Shown here: positions 7,216 to 14,820 of the stretch, piece after piece
Layout of the letters: each line of letters opens with the position of its first letter
Numbering within the stretch: position 1 is the first letter of the stretch
The notes under the pieces: model-generated
The model's input: only the letters and a program-made list of their open reading frames with translations
What the model was told of the DNA's origin: nothing
The model's database searches: none
Translations under genes and position numbers: made by a program
NCBI GenBank assembly: GCA_045631845.1
Contig: JAZQVM010000033.1
Location: 1-52,845 of the forward strand
Length of the DNA: 52,845 nt
Source of the DNA: CAKSHC01 sp045631845
GTDB taxonomy: Bacteria > Bacillota > Clostridia > Oscillospirales > UMGS1783
Direction: 5' to 3'

Positions 7216-9495
7216 TTATCGATTTTTTGCTCGGATGAGGATAACGGTGCAGTCGTCCCGCGCATCGCCGCACTCCTTTAGGCAGAGATGGCACATGCGA
7301 TTGAGGTCGCTTTCCTGTTGCATAGCCAGTAAAATCTCATCGGTCAGTTCTACGCCGTCGGAGTGAAGGATTACAATATCCCCGTCCTTTAGGGTGAAAA
7401 ATCGATGCTCGGGCTTGGCGTTACTCAATATGCCGGCAGGCAGAGAGGAGCAGGGGATGGTATAGGAGCGTCCGCCGCGCAGAATCACGGTGTCGGCGGC
7501 GCCCAGTTTATACAGATCCACCCGTCCCGTCAATCGATCGATATCCGCTACGTCGAGCGTGGAAAAGGTCTGCGTATCGCTCGCCAGTAACAGCGTGGAA
7601 TTGAGCAGGCACAAGGCTTTGGGGACATCAAACCCACTTTGCAGGATGCTCTCAAAAATCTCGCAGGTTAAGGTGGCGTGACGATGGGCATCCGCACCCG
7701 ATCCCATACCGTCAGAGAGTACCACCGATTGGTGATAGGGGCGGGGTGAGAGTTGGGTATGGGCATCGCCGCAGACCGATTCCCCGATTTTGTTCGCCTG
7801 TGCCGAGGCGATCTCCAGTTTGAATTTATCCCGCCGTCCCAGTAACAGATGCCAGTCTTCGCCGATGGGATCGCAGGTCAATAGGGAGAGATTGGTGCCG
7901 CATAGGGTGCTCAGATCGGCCACCGTGCGCCGATCGCTCGGAGCGGTGCGGGTGCGCAGGACGGCACGGATATACAACCCGTCGTGATGGTCGCGATAGA
8001 CGGTGAGAGATTGCACGCGGCAGGCCTTGGCGGCAAAATAATCCTCAATGCGGCGGGTTAAGGTGTCGTCAAAACGCAGGGGTTGTCCCACCTGTTGCCC
8101 CATCTCGTCGAGCAGTTGGGAGAGGGAGGCGTACTGGGCGGCCAGCACCGTTTTGCTGCGGTCATCTTCGTAATTTTGCAACACCGCGGTGCGGTGTGCG
8201 GCGCCTTGGGTGTTGGCGGTATTGAGCAGAGCCGACCAAGAGGGACAGCGCTCCTTGAAATGCTCGGGCAGGTCGGCGGCGGTTAAGGGACGATTGACCA
8301 GCGTGCGGCAAAGAGCGGAGAAGATTTTTTCGGTGTCAAAACTCTGGCCGACACGGCAGGCGGTACTGCGTACGCAACGGCGGCAGAGAGGTTCTAAGGC
8401 ATGGTCCAGATCGCATCGCAGATCGGAGGGGCTGACGGGTGTTTCGGCGGGCGTGAGGGTGTGGGAAATGCGATCAAGATGACGGGCGGTAGTCATGAGC
8501 TTGTGGCTGACATAGGCGCAGACCGAGTCGGCCTGTCCGGCTTTACCGTTATTGCGCAAGGTGAAAAGACGCCCGATGGTTGCCACCCCCTTTTCGGGGA
8601 GTAAGGCATAGATGCCGCAGGCCAGAGAAGACTCGCACAAGGTGGCCAGTGCTGACAGAGAGCCGTTTATATATAAGGAAAGAGCCGTTGAACCCAGCAG
8701 GAAGATAAAGACGGCACGCAGTCGCCCCTTGCGTCCGATCAGTCCCGATAAAATTCCGCCCACGGCATAGGCGGCAATGATATGGCTCGTCCCCTCGGCG
8801 GCAAAGGAAAGGATCGTGCCGACAATAGCTCCGCTCATGCCGCCCATGGCCGCCCCGCCCCAAGAGGCAAAACAGATCACAGCAAAAACGGCAGGAATAC
8901 GGGCGGGTGCAATGCCGTAGAAGGAGAATCGGCACAACGGGAGAAAAAGGATACTTATGAGAATTAACAGGGCGGCCGCCTCGGTTTGGGTCAGTCCCGT
9001 GCGACGGGTCCCGCTTTGCAACGATGCGGGCAGGGCGGTACAACCAAAGAAGGTATAGCACAAGCCGGCCACCAGTGACAGAGCGCCGGTGAGTAGATCA
9101 AAGGTCAGAAAGCCGTGGTAGGACGCGATAAGCAGATGGGTCAGAAGCAGACTGCTTCCTGCTGTGATCAATGACACGGACTGGCGGGAGAGGCGGCGGA
9201 TAAGTGCCGTGAGAATAAAGCGCAAGGGAAGGGCCAGCAGGATGCCGGCAATATAGGGCAGGCCGACAGTACCCTGTAGCATATAGCCGATGACGGCACC
9301 GATCGCGGGGGCTACCGTTAAAACGGCACGGTCAAAATACAGGCAGGCGGCGGCCACGCCGAAGGGGAGAAGTCCAAATGGCAGAGAGGCGTAAGCGGCT
9401 AAGACACCGCAAAGGGTGGCCAGTAAAGGCGTGCCGACATTGTCAATCAGTCGGGCAAAGGAAAGGGATGGTTGGCGTTTTCTCGTTTGTATCAT
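7216..9495 (-). CDS. spoIIE: Stage II sporulation protein E (SpoIIE), membrane PP2C phosphatase
   Basis: SpoIIE dephosphorylates the anti-anti-sigma factor SpoIIAA in the forespore and so releases sigma-F. The protein of about 759 residues has roughly ten N-terminal membrane segments, a central regulatory region containing a cysteine cluster (CRRCVRSTACRVG), and a C-terminal PP2C/SpoIIE domain. Metal-binding aspartates are visible in VVLSDGMGSGADA and ILHSDGVELTDE. Length is slightly below the B. subtilis protein (827). I place the start at the ATG at 9495, because GGAGG stands nine bases before it; an in-frame GTG 18 codons upstream (9549) has no ribosome-binding site. It is divergent from infC. 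Its presence supports a spore-forming organism. Confidence 0.92.
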   Translation of the reverse strand: MIQTRKRQPSLSFARLIDNVGTPLLATLCGVLAAYASLPFGLLPFGVAAACLYFDRAVLTVAPAIGAVIGYMLQGTVGLPYIAGILLALPLRFILTALIRRLSRQSVSLITAGSSLLLTHLLIASYHGFLTFDLLTGALSLVAGLCYTFFGCTALPASLQSGTRRTGLTQTEAAALLILISILFLPLCRFSFYGIAPARIPAVFAVICFASWGGAAMGGMSGAIVGTILSFAAEGTSHIIAAYAVGGILSGLIGRKGRLRAVFIFLLGSTALSLYINGSLSALATLCESSLACGIYALLPEKGVATIGRLFTLRNNGKAGQADSVCAYVSHKLMTTARHLDRISHTLTPAETPVSPSDLRCDLDHALEPLCRRCVRSTACRVGQSFDTEKIFSALCRTLVNRPLTAADLPEHFKERCPSWSALLNTANTQGAAHRTAVLQNYEDDRSKTVLAAQYASLSQLLDEMGQQVGQPLRFDDTLTRRIEDYFAAKACRVQSLTVYRDHHDGLYIRAVLRTRTAPSDRRTVADLSTLCGTNLSLLTCDPIGEDWHLLLGRRDKFKLEIASAQANKIGESVCGDAHTQLSPRPYHQSVVLSDGMGSGADAHRHATLTCEIFESILQSGFDVPKALCLLNSTLLLASDTQTFSTLDVADIDRLTGRVDLYKLGAADTVILRGGRSYTIPCSSLPAGILSNAKPEHRFFTLKDGDIVILHSDGVELTDEILLAMQQESDLNRMCHLCLKECGDARDDCTVILIRAKNR

Positions 9496-9573
9496 GGTTA
9501 TGTACCTCCGAAGCCTATTGTAGCGGTCAAGAAAGGAGAAAGTTGTCACAATAGAGAATTTTTCAAAAAAAGG

Positions 9574-9602
9574 TTGACAAACGGGGCAAAAGAAGGTATA
9601 CT
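9574..9602 (+). promoter_or_regulatory. Strong sigma-A promoter of infC-rpmI-rplT
   Basis: TTGACA (9574-9579), 17-nt spacer, TATACT (9597-9602). This is near-consensus and gives a start at about 9609, hence a leader of roughly 135 nt before infC. Confidence 0.85.
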
Positions 9603-9608
9603 ATGTGA

Positions 9609-9724
9609 GCAATAAAGCAGAACGCTCCCGTTCTCACCGCCGCCTGTCGGGTGTCGGTCAATAGGAAAGAAAGCCAAGATGGGCTTATTTTGTGTGCGGG
9701 AACGGTTTGTTTCCGTATTTTTTT
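9609..9724 (+). promoter_or_regulatory. infC leader with attenuator and alternative pairing (L20-leader-like)
   Basis: The untranslated leader holds a terminator hairpin (9697-9703 with 9709-9715, one G-U pair) followed by seven T residues at 9718-9724, just before the infC ribosome-binding site. An upstream hairpin pairs 9619-9624 with 9629-9634. The right arm of that hairpin (9628-9634) can instead pair with 9699-9705, the left part of the terminator stem, over seven pairs including one G-U, which would prevent termination. In Bacillus the infC operon is controlled by L20 acting on a leader terminator through long-range pairing; that the same holds here is inference from layout, not from sequence identity with a known L20 leader. 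Confidence 0.65.
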
Positions 9725-9743
9725 GTGTTTGGAGGTGTCTTGC

Positions 9744-10265
9744 ATAAAGACAGCAAGTTTGCTCATTAATGAGGAGATCACAGTCAAGGAAGTCCGTGCC
9801 ATTGATGCCGACGGCAGCCAACTCGGAGTCATTTCCACCAAGCGTGCCCTCGAGATCGCCGATGAACGGGGGCTGGATCTGGTGCTGATTGCACCGAAGG
9901 CTACGCCCGCGCCTGTTGCCCGTGTGATGGATTACGGCAAGTACTGCTTTGAGCAGCAGAAACGGGATAAAGAACAGCGCAAGAATCAAAAGACTGTGGA
10001 AGTCAAAGAGGTTCAACTTTCCTGCAAGATCGAAGATAACGATATCAACACCAAGGCCAACCATGCCCGCCGCTTTCTGAAAGACGGCAATAAGGTTAAG
10101 GTGGTCGTACGGTTCCGCGGCCGCGAGATGGCTCACACCGAGATCGGTGCGCAGCTTCTCGAAAAGTTCGCCGGAATCTTGGAAGATGTCGGCGTCGTGG
10201 ATAAGCCCGCAAAACTCGAAGGGCGTAATATGACGATGTTTCTTGTGGCAAAGCCTAATAAATAA
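9744..10265 (+). CDS. infC: Translation initiation factor IF-3
   Basis: IF-3 binds the 30S subunit, prevents premature 50S joining and checks start codon/initiator tRNA pairing. The family start is recognised in LLINEEITVKEVRAIDADGS, and the C-domain has EMAHTEIGAQLLEKFA. No ATG, GTG or suitably placed TTG exists. A GGAGGTG box at 9731-9737 lies at ideal distance (six bases) from an in-frame ATA at 9744, giving a 173-residue protein of normal length. Alternatives are TTG at 9759 (too far from the box) and a 31-codon-longer ORF. A rare start codon is well known for infC (AUU in Escherichia coli) and lets IF-3 repress its own synthesis. First gene of infC-rpmI-rplT. Confidence 0.93.
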   Translation: MKTASLLINEEITVKEVRAIDADGSQLGVISTKRALEIADERGLDLVLIAPKATPAPVARVMDYGKYCFEQQKRDKEQRKNQKTVEVKEVQLSCKIEDNDINTKANHARRFLKDGNKVKVVVRFRGREMAHTEIGAQLLEKFAGILEDVGVVDKPAKLEGRNMTMFLVAKPNK

Positions 10266-10291
10266 ACGATACAACAGAGAGGAGTTCTATC

Positions 10292-10489
10292 ATGCCTAAG
10301 CTGAAAACACATTCCGGTGCAAAGAAGAGATTTAATCTCACCAAAAAGGGCAAGGTCAAGAGAGCCCATGCCTACAAGTCCCATATTCTTAACAAGAAGT
10401 CTACCAAGCGCAAGAGAAATCTGCGTAAGGCCGCTTATGCCGACGTGACCAACATTTACGCCGTTAAGCAGCTGATCCCCTATAAATAA
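10292..10489 (+). CDS. rpmI: 50S ribosomal protein L35
   Basis: L35 is a small basic protein of the 50S subunit. The 65-residue product begins MPKLKTHSGAKKRFNLTKKG and ends in the lysine/arginine-rich KKSTKRKRNLRKA segment, both standard for bacterial L35. GAGGAG precedes the ATG. It lies 26 bases after infC and 28 before rplT, the conserved IF3-L35-L20 order. Confidence 0.98.
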   Translation: MPKLKTHSGAKKRFNLTKKGKVKRAHAYKSHILNKKSTKRKRNLRKAAYADVTNIYAVKQLIPYK

Positions 10490-10517
10490 TTAAGACGATA
10501 CGAAGGAGTTGATATAA

Positions 10518-10898
10518 ATGGCAAGAGTAAAAGGCGCATTGGCTACCCGTAAGCGCAGAAATAAGATCATGAAGCAGGCCAAGGGCTTCTGGGGTGCAAA
10601 ATCCAAGCAGTTCCGTACCGCTAACATCGCCGTTATGCGTTCCATGGCGAACGCCTACATCGGCCGTAAGCAGAAGAAGAGAGATTTCCGCAGACTGTGG
10701 ATCACCCGTATCAATGCCGCTGCCAAAATGTGCGGTATGAACTATTCCACCTTCATGCACGGCCTCAAGCTCGCTAAGATCGAGCTCAACCGCAAGATGC
10801 TCGCCGAGATCGCTTTGAACGATATGGTTTCCTTTAAGGCTCTCGCCGATAAGGCTGCCAAGGCTCTGGCTAAGGCTGCTGAAAAGGCTGCGAAATAA
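10518..10898 (+). CDS. rplT: 50S ribosomal protein L20
   Basis: L20 is an early 50S assembly protein that binds 23S rRNA and in many bacteria represses its own operon. The 126-residue protein has the standard start MARVKGALATRKRRNKIMKQ and the segments RDFRRLWITRINAAA and MNYSTFMHGL. The C-terminal tail has a lysine/alanine repeat (KAAKALAKAAEKAAK). AAGGAG lies eleven bases ahead of the ATG. It is the last gene of the operon, which ends at the hairpin at 10917-10938. Confidence 0.98.
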   Translation: MARVKGALATRKRRNKIMKQAKGFWGAKSKQFRTANIAVMRSMANAYIGRKQKKRDFRRLWITRINAAAKMCGMNYSTFMHGLKLAKIELNRKMLAEIALNDMVSFKALADKAAKALAKAAEKAAK

Positions 10899-10916
10899 GT
10901 TTGATAAACAAAAAAA

Positions 10917-10946
10917 GAGTATTGCGTAGGCAATACTCCTTTTTTT
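10917..10946. terminator. Bidirectional terminator between rplT and spoVT
   Basis: A perfect 9-bp stem (10917-10925 with 10930-10938, loop GTAG) has A7 on one side and CCTTTTTTT on the other. It serves the converging rplT and spoVT transcripts. Confidence 0.85.
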
Positions 10947-11487
10947 ATTCTGCCATCTCCGATGCCAGTACCGCCGCCAGCAGGGAAGCCAGGCGAATAT
11001 CCTGTTCGGTGGCTACCGCTCCGTTTTCGGGAGTGAGTAGGATAATGGCTCCGATGCAGTCGCTTTCGGAAATAATGGGAACAACCACCGAAAGGGAAGC
11101 GGCTCCGCTTTCTGTCAGCGTGGCGCGGGTCGCATCACCGGCACGGCGCACATAGTTTTCCCGCCGATGCATCCGATCGGCCAGCGACTCGGACACGCCC
11201 CGCTCCTGATAGTCCTTCTTGGGAATGCCGGCTACCGCCAGCACCGTGTCCCGATCGCAGACCGCCGCGGGCTTTGCCGTCGCGCGGGATAGTGCATCAG
11301 CAAACACCTGCACCTTTTGGCTCATGCTCTCCATGGCCGAGTATTTCTTGAATATGACCTCGCCCTCCCGATTGGTGAATATTTCCAGAGGATCTCCTTC
11401 ACGGATCCGCATAGTGCGGCGGATTTCTTTGGGGATAACCACACGACCAAGGTCGTCTATTCTTCTCACAATTCCTGTTGCTTTCAT
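10945..11487 (-). CDS. spoVT: Stage V sporulation protein T (AbrB-type regulator)
   Basis: SpoVT is a DNA-binding regulator made late in the forespore; it adjusts sigma-G dependent genes. The 180-residue protein matches the family length (about 178): an N-terminal swapped-hairpin AbrB domain (IDDLGRVVIPKEIRRTMRIR, residues 10-29) and a C-terminal GAF-like domain (VVPIISESDCIGAIILLT). The ATG at 11487 has GGAG nine bases ahead and matches the universal start MKATGIVRRIDDLGR. The frame stays open for another 130 codons upstream (see the next CDS), so a longer fusion is possible. Codon choice in the first ten codons differs from the copy at 26.65 kb, suggesting that this 5' end was supplied by the inserted element rather than being the original one. 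Confidence 0.95.
   Translation of the reverse strand: MKATGIVRRIDDLGRVVIPKEIRRTMRIREGDPLEIFTNREGEVIFKKYSAMESMSQKVQVFADALSRATAKPAAVCDRDTVLAVAGIPKKDYQERGVSESLADRMHRRENYVRRAGDATRATLTESGAASLSVVVPIISESDCIGAIILLTPENGAVATEQDIRLASLLAAVLASEMAE
11393..11460. repeat. Left copy of 68-bp direct repeat (spoVT codons 10-33)
   Basis: These 68 bases are identical to 26564-26631. They encode, on the minus strand, the AbrB-domain part of SpoVT directly after the first ten codons. They look like the attachment-type duplication that bounds the whole array; the left copy is within the functional gene. Confidence 0.85.
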
Positions 11488-11585
11488 ATATAAAAACTCC
11501 TTTTCACTATTTAATGGTGTGGAGTTAGTATGTGGAATATTGCCATTATTATACTCATTTGACACGATTCTCAGGATTTCTTTAA
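11456..11585. repeat. 130-bp near-identical segment, copy 1
   Basis: Bases 11456-11585 match 22141-22270 with only two differences (at 11473 and 11575). The segment spans spoVT codons 1-11, the ribosome-binding site, the sigma-G-like promoter and the last 33 or so codons of the upstream HTH-like ORF. Similarity drops sharply beyond 11585. Confidence 0.9.
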
Positions 11586-11877
11586 CGGTCTGTGCAAGTT
11601 CTTCCTCGCGCCACATTCGGTTTATGGTGCATCCTAATTGTTTGATTTCAAAGTCACTTCGTCGGTTTTGAATTTGCTGTATCGGAACATCATACATTTC
11701 GGAAATAAATGAGTCAGAAGCTTTTTCAAAAAGTTTTTCTAATTGGCTTTTGCTCATCCGAAAGAAATCTGCCGGAAAATTAGAAATCGTTACATGATGA
11801 AAGCCCCGTTTTTTCAATTCATCTTTAATCCATTTTCCTTCTTTTCCTGAATAATCATAGTATTCTTCTTTATACAT
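11488..11877 (-). CDS. Element-borne HTH-like ORF in frame with spoVT (copy 1)
   Basis: An ORF of 130 codons begins MYKEEYYDYSGKEGKWIKDE at an ATG preceded by GCAGGTATAGACT and has no stop before spoVT, so as written it encodes a 310-residue fusion with SpoVT. I do not recognise the family. Residues about 54-75 (SFISEMYDVPIQQIQNRRSD) look like a helix-turn-helix of the IAxxYxVxxxxVxxRR kind. The last 33 or so codons overlap the spoVT promoter and ribosome-binding site. A homologue about three quarters identical by eye stands at the same relative place in unit E4 (22172-22562), also exactly 130 codons. The pairing of conserved length and open frame suggests function: regulator, directionality factor or a developmental SpoVT isoform. 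The upstream 130 bases are also conserved between the two copies. Confidence 0.6.
11525..11554 (-). promoter_or_regulatory. Sigma-G-like promoter of spoVT (copy R0)
   Basis: On the minus strand GTATAA (11549-11554), 16 nt, CATACTAA (11525-11532). B. subtilis sigma-G promoters have GNATA-like -35 and CATACTA-like -10 elements, and spoVT is known there as a sigma-G gene. The same two boxes with the same 16-nt gap recur in all six copies of the repeat. Confidence 0.7.
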
Positions 11878-11896
11878 AGTCTATACCTGCCTTGAT

Positions 11897-12022
11897 TTGT
11901 CCCTTCATAATATAAACACAACTGAAAAATTCAAAATATAGTCACTTTTTAAAAAATTTTTCAAATTATATTTTTCCACGTTAACAATTATATATGATTC
12001 ATATCCCAATGTCATCGGCAAA
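11897..12022. repeat. Conserved region upstream of HTH-like ORF, copy 1
   Basis: This AT-rich stretch is close to identical with 22577-22702 (for example ATATATGATTCATATCCCAA and ATGTCATCGGCAAA in both). It probably holds the promoter and control sites of the HTH-like ORF. After 12022 the two units differ completely. The rest of the 11878-12143 gap holds short repeats of the type (A)TAGGCA(A/C)A at 12036-12080 and nothing else I can name. Confidence 0.75.
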
Positions 12023-12143
12023 GAATCGTCTTTTTATAGGCAAAATATAGGCACAAAATGAGCATAAAATAGGCACAGCGTTTGGACAAATAATCCGCCG
12101 GCTGTGCCTTTGTTACAGTAAATAGTTTGTGTTAGTATTTTCG

Positions 12144-13142
12144 TTAAACAAAAAGCTCTTTAGACAATAATTCGCGATATGATTTCGAGAACGCTTCAAA
12201 CCGTTCCTTTCTTTGTTGCGCACAATCGTAGCTTTTAACTATTTCTTGTTGCACCTCAAAGTCAGGTATATCTAATAATACATTGTTGAAGAATCCTGTC
12301 TTGTTCCACGTTCCATTGTCTGCTGACGATGAATATGATAAGAACTCCGTTTTATATTGAATCGCTAACCACCTTAGATCAATGTCATATTTGCATTTGT
12401 CAGAAACTGATAAAATATACGCATGGTCATTGATGGTATATGTCCCTTTAGGTAAGAAACGAGTTTCTCCAGCTTTACCATTTCTTACAACTAAAAGTCC
12501 CTCTTTGTCTTTAAAAACTTTTAGTTTCTTTCCATTGGGCAAAATTGAATTGACCGGTACTTCTCCCATCATTGTTTCCTCTTCGGTAGAACTAGACAAA
12601 ACAGGACATCTTGAATCTGTAGTGTTTAAAACTGTTGAATAGATAAATTCTTCTGTCAGCCCTGTATTGCCGCTCATACAACTAATAACTTTTGATATAG
12701 GAATTTGTTTTACCTGATATTTTATGTTATTTTCATCAATTTCCTTTGGGTTTAACTCTGCTTTCGTTTTAGCCCACTCATCTTCCAACTCACGCAATTC
12801 ATGATTAAACTCTTTCAAAGTTATGTAGTTAGGTTCATAAGGACGCAAATAATATTCTGGTAACAGTGGCAAGAATTCCTCTTTGGCTATTTTTTCAATT
12901 CTTATAACCTCGGCCTTGCGTTTCTTAACAATGTTGCCTTTTTCATCTATCCACTCTGTGCCATTTGTAGCGAAGTCATCATAATGCAACCAACGTTGTT
13001 CCAATATGCTTGGATGTTCTACACCATCTTTGTCAACATACCCTTGAACCTCATCGTGCAACCAACATTCCGTTTCATCTCTTAATCTGGTAGGGAAGCG
13101 TTTATCCGAATTAGCAAATCCATCATTATCAATTATATACAT
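12144..13142 (-). CDS. C-terminal methyltransferase tail plus specificity (S) domain of RM system
   Basis: Residues 1-125 or so look like the C-terminal tail of the methyltransferase encoded upstream rather than a protein start: reading the same frame back past the ATG gives GKFQKTPIWMYIIDNDGFAN, a typical internal motif of such enzymes. Residues about 150-325 form one target-recognition domain of the type I S-subunit kind, with the usual GxxLTEEFIY, a KGTYTINDHAYIL segment and the closing IPDFEVQQEIVKSYD before a helical end. It recognises DNA for both methylation and cleavage. It overlaps the M gene by ten bases in the -1 frame. Either it is made by -1 frameshifting (A6 run at 13182-13187) as part of one polypeptide of about 880 residues, or a one-base indel has split the gene. 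Confidence 0.75.
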   Translation of the reverse strand: MYIIDNDGFANSDKRFPTRLRDETECWLHDEVQGYVDKDGVEHPSILEQRWLHYDDFATNGTEWIDEKGNIVKKRKAEVIRIEKIAKEEFLPLLPEYYLRPYEPNYITLKEFNHELRELEDEWAKTKAELNPKEIDENNIKYQVKQIPISKVISCMSGNTGLTEEFIYSTVLNTTDSRCPVLSSSTEEETMMGEVPVNSILPNGKKLKVFKDKEGLLVVRNGKAGETRFLPKGTYTINDHAYILSVSDKCKYDIDLRWLAIQYKTEFLSYSSSADNGTWNKTGFFNNVLLDIPDFEVQQEIVKSYDCAQQRKERFEAFSKSYRELLSKELFV

Positions 13143-14818
13143 CCAAATTGGTGTCTTTTGAAACTTACCTGTTCCAACATATTTTTTATTTGAGGCAGTT
13201 CGTCTATCGTGAAGTTACGAATAAAAACGGCGTATGTTTTCTCTTTCGTGTATGGTGCGAATGCAAATTTAGGCAAAGATACAATAGCATATATTTCACA
13301 AGTTTCCAAAATTTCTTTTCTAAATTTAACAAAAGTGGGATTTTCCAAAACACCATCTGGTGTTATAATACAAGCTCTTCCGTTTATTTCTAGAAGATCT
13401 ATCACTCTGCACCATGCGGCAATCTCCATTCTTTTTGATGATAAAACATCCGTATTTGCCTCTAATGTTCCCGCGCCATACGGGGGATTTGTAATAACAT
13501 ACTTGTATTTTCTGTTAAGAAATGCTTTGCCGGTTTTAGCTTGCGGATTCAAAGAATCATCTGCAAACATATTTGTATGTCCGTCACCAACCAAAAACAT
13601 ATTTAATCGTGTTCGCGATATATTTTCTGAACGAATATCAATACCATAAAAACATTTCTCAGCTAAATATGTCGATGATTCTTCATCATACATTCCTTCT
13701 GCCATATAATTTGCTCTCAACACTTTAAAACTTTCTGTTAGCATTCCTCCTGTACCACAAAAAGGGTCTATTATAGTAAGATTGCTATCAGGGGTGTATA
13801 CATTCTCTGATTGCAATAACAATTCAGCAAAAACATGTGAGTATTGTCTTCTTGTAAAATATTCACCAAAGTCTTTCTTCTCTTTAGAATTTGCAAATTT
13901 CTCATATACTGCACCAAACAAATCAAATCCCGTTCCATGGAGCGGTTGCATAGAATCTATTATTCCATATATTGAATATAGTTTTTTTGCATTAACCAAT
14001 GGTCGCGAACCAGTAATAAGTGTTCTCACATTTTTCAACAAGGGTGCAAACTCACGAAAATCAGATTCGTCTGACACTAACCAATCAATATATGATGTCA
14101 ATTTAGTAACAGCGTCCAGTGCCTCATCAACAGAAAATTTCCGTATATCAGACCAATATGGCTTACTTCTATCACAAGTTCCTTCAATCTCGGATTTTTC
14201 CTCGTAGTATTCAAGGGCAATTAGTCCGATAGTGAAATCTATTTTCTGTGTGTTATTTGCGAAATCGATCTCACGATATTCTTCTGCCAATTCCCACAAT
14301 TTCTTGTTAAAAACAGCTTCTGATACGGATGTTAAAGCATCTGTTCCCATTGTAATATTATCAGAAGCGGGGTTTTCAACAAGATACTTTCTAATTATTC
14401 GAAAAACATCGAGAGTTTGAAACTCGGATATTAAGTTTCCATTCAAAGTGAGTTTATTTCCAGTATTTACATTATAAAAATAGGTGGTTTTACAATTAGT
14501 TACTCCGAAAAAAGGAATGTTTAACAAAGGTGCTTTTTTCATTCCTTGAGCAAAAGCATCTTGCCAATCTTTATCTTCAATTTTGCAAGTAATATCTTTG
14601 GCTTCCGCGTAACATACCAAGTTGCTAATAAATTCCGTCTCATTATCATCATTATATTGAATATCGGAAATCAATATATCCGGACGATCACTTTTTGTGT
14701 ATTTTGAAAAAGTTGTATCATTTACAATTTGTTTGATATGTATACCCAATTGAGATACTAACACTTCGTTTATTAGTCTGCTAACAGAAAGAGCTTCTTG
14801 TTTTTTCTTTTTCGCCAT
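13133..14818 (-). CDS. Fused nuclease-DNA adenine methyltransferase (type IIG/BcgI-like)
   Basis: The 561-residue protein has two domains. Residues about 1-170 resemble a PD-(D/E)xK endonuclease: RPDILISD near residue 45 and VCYAEAKDI near residue 70 give the PD and ExK elements. Residues 300-540 are an N6-adenine methyltransferase: IDPFCGTGGMLTESF binds S-adenosylmethionine (motif I) and VITNPPYGAG is catalytic motif IV (NPPY). With the specificity ORF that follows in the -1 frame this makes a single-chain restriction-modification enzyme. The frame ends in an out-of-place tail (SFKRHQFGCI) just after the slippery run. It starts three bases after the controller gene. Cargo of unit E1; likely anti-phage. 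Confidence 0.85.
   Translation of the reverse strand: MAKKKKQEALSVSRLINEVLVSQLGIHIKQIVNDTTFSKYTKSDRPDILISDIQYNDDNETEFISNLVCYAEAKDITCKIEDKDWQDAFAQGMKKAPLLNIPFFGVTNCKTTYFYNVNTGNKLTLNGNLISEFQTLDVFRIIRKYLVENPASDNITMGTDALTSVSEAVFNKKLWELAEEYREIDFANNTQKIDFTIGLIALEYYEEKSEIEGTCDRSKPYWSDIRKFSVDEALDAVTKLTSYIDWLVSDESDFREFAPLLKNVRTLITGSRPLVNAKKLYSIYGIIDSMQPLHGTGFDLFGAVYEKFANSKEKKDFGEYFTRRQYSHVFAELLLQSENVYTPDSNLTIIDPFCGTGGMLTESFKVLRANYMAEGMYDEESSTYLAEKCFYGIDIRSENISRTRLNMFLVGDGHTNMFADDSLNPQAKTGKAFLNRKYKYVITNPPYGAGTLEANTDVLSSKRMEIAAWCRVIDLLEINGRACIITPDGVLENPTFVKFRKEILETCEIYAIVSLPKFAFAPYTKEKTYAVFIRNFTIDELPQIKNMLEQVSFKRHQFGCI
13182..13187 (-). other. A6 run: candidate -1 frameshift or phase-variable site
   Basis: On the minus strand the reading frame of the nuclease-methyltransferase runs ATA AAA AAT. 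The heptamer A AAA AAT matches the X XXY YYZ slippery pattern, and a -1 shift there joins exactly to the frame of the specificity ORF (TAT GTT GGA ACA GGT). The -1 frame is closed by TAA about 30 bases upstream, so the slip must occur between that stop and the zero-frame stop, a window of about 85 bases in which this is the only obvious slippery run. Confidence 0.55.
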
Positions 14819-14820
14819 AA

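Noticed and set aside
7190..7226. Terminator after spoIIE
   Set aside because: A 7-bp AT-rich stem overlaps the stop codon region; too weak to list as a feature.
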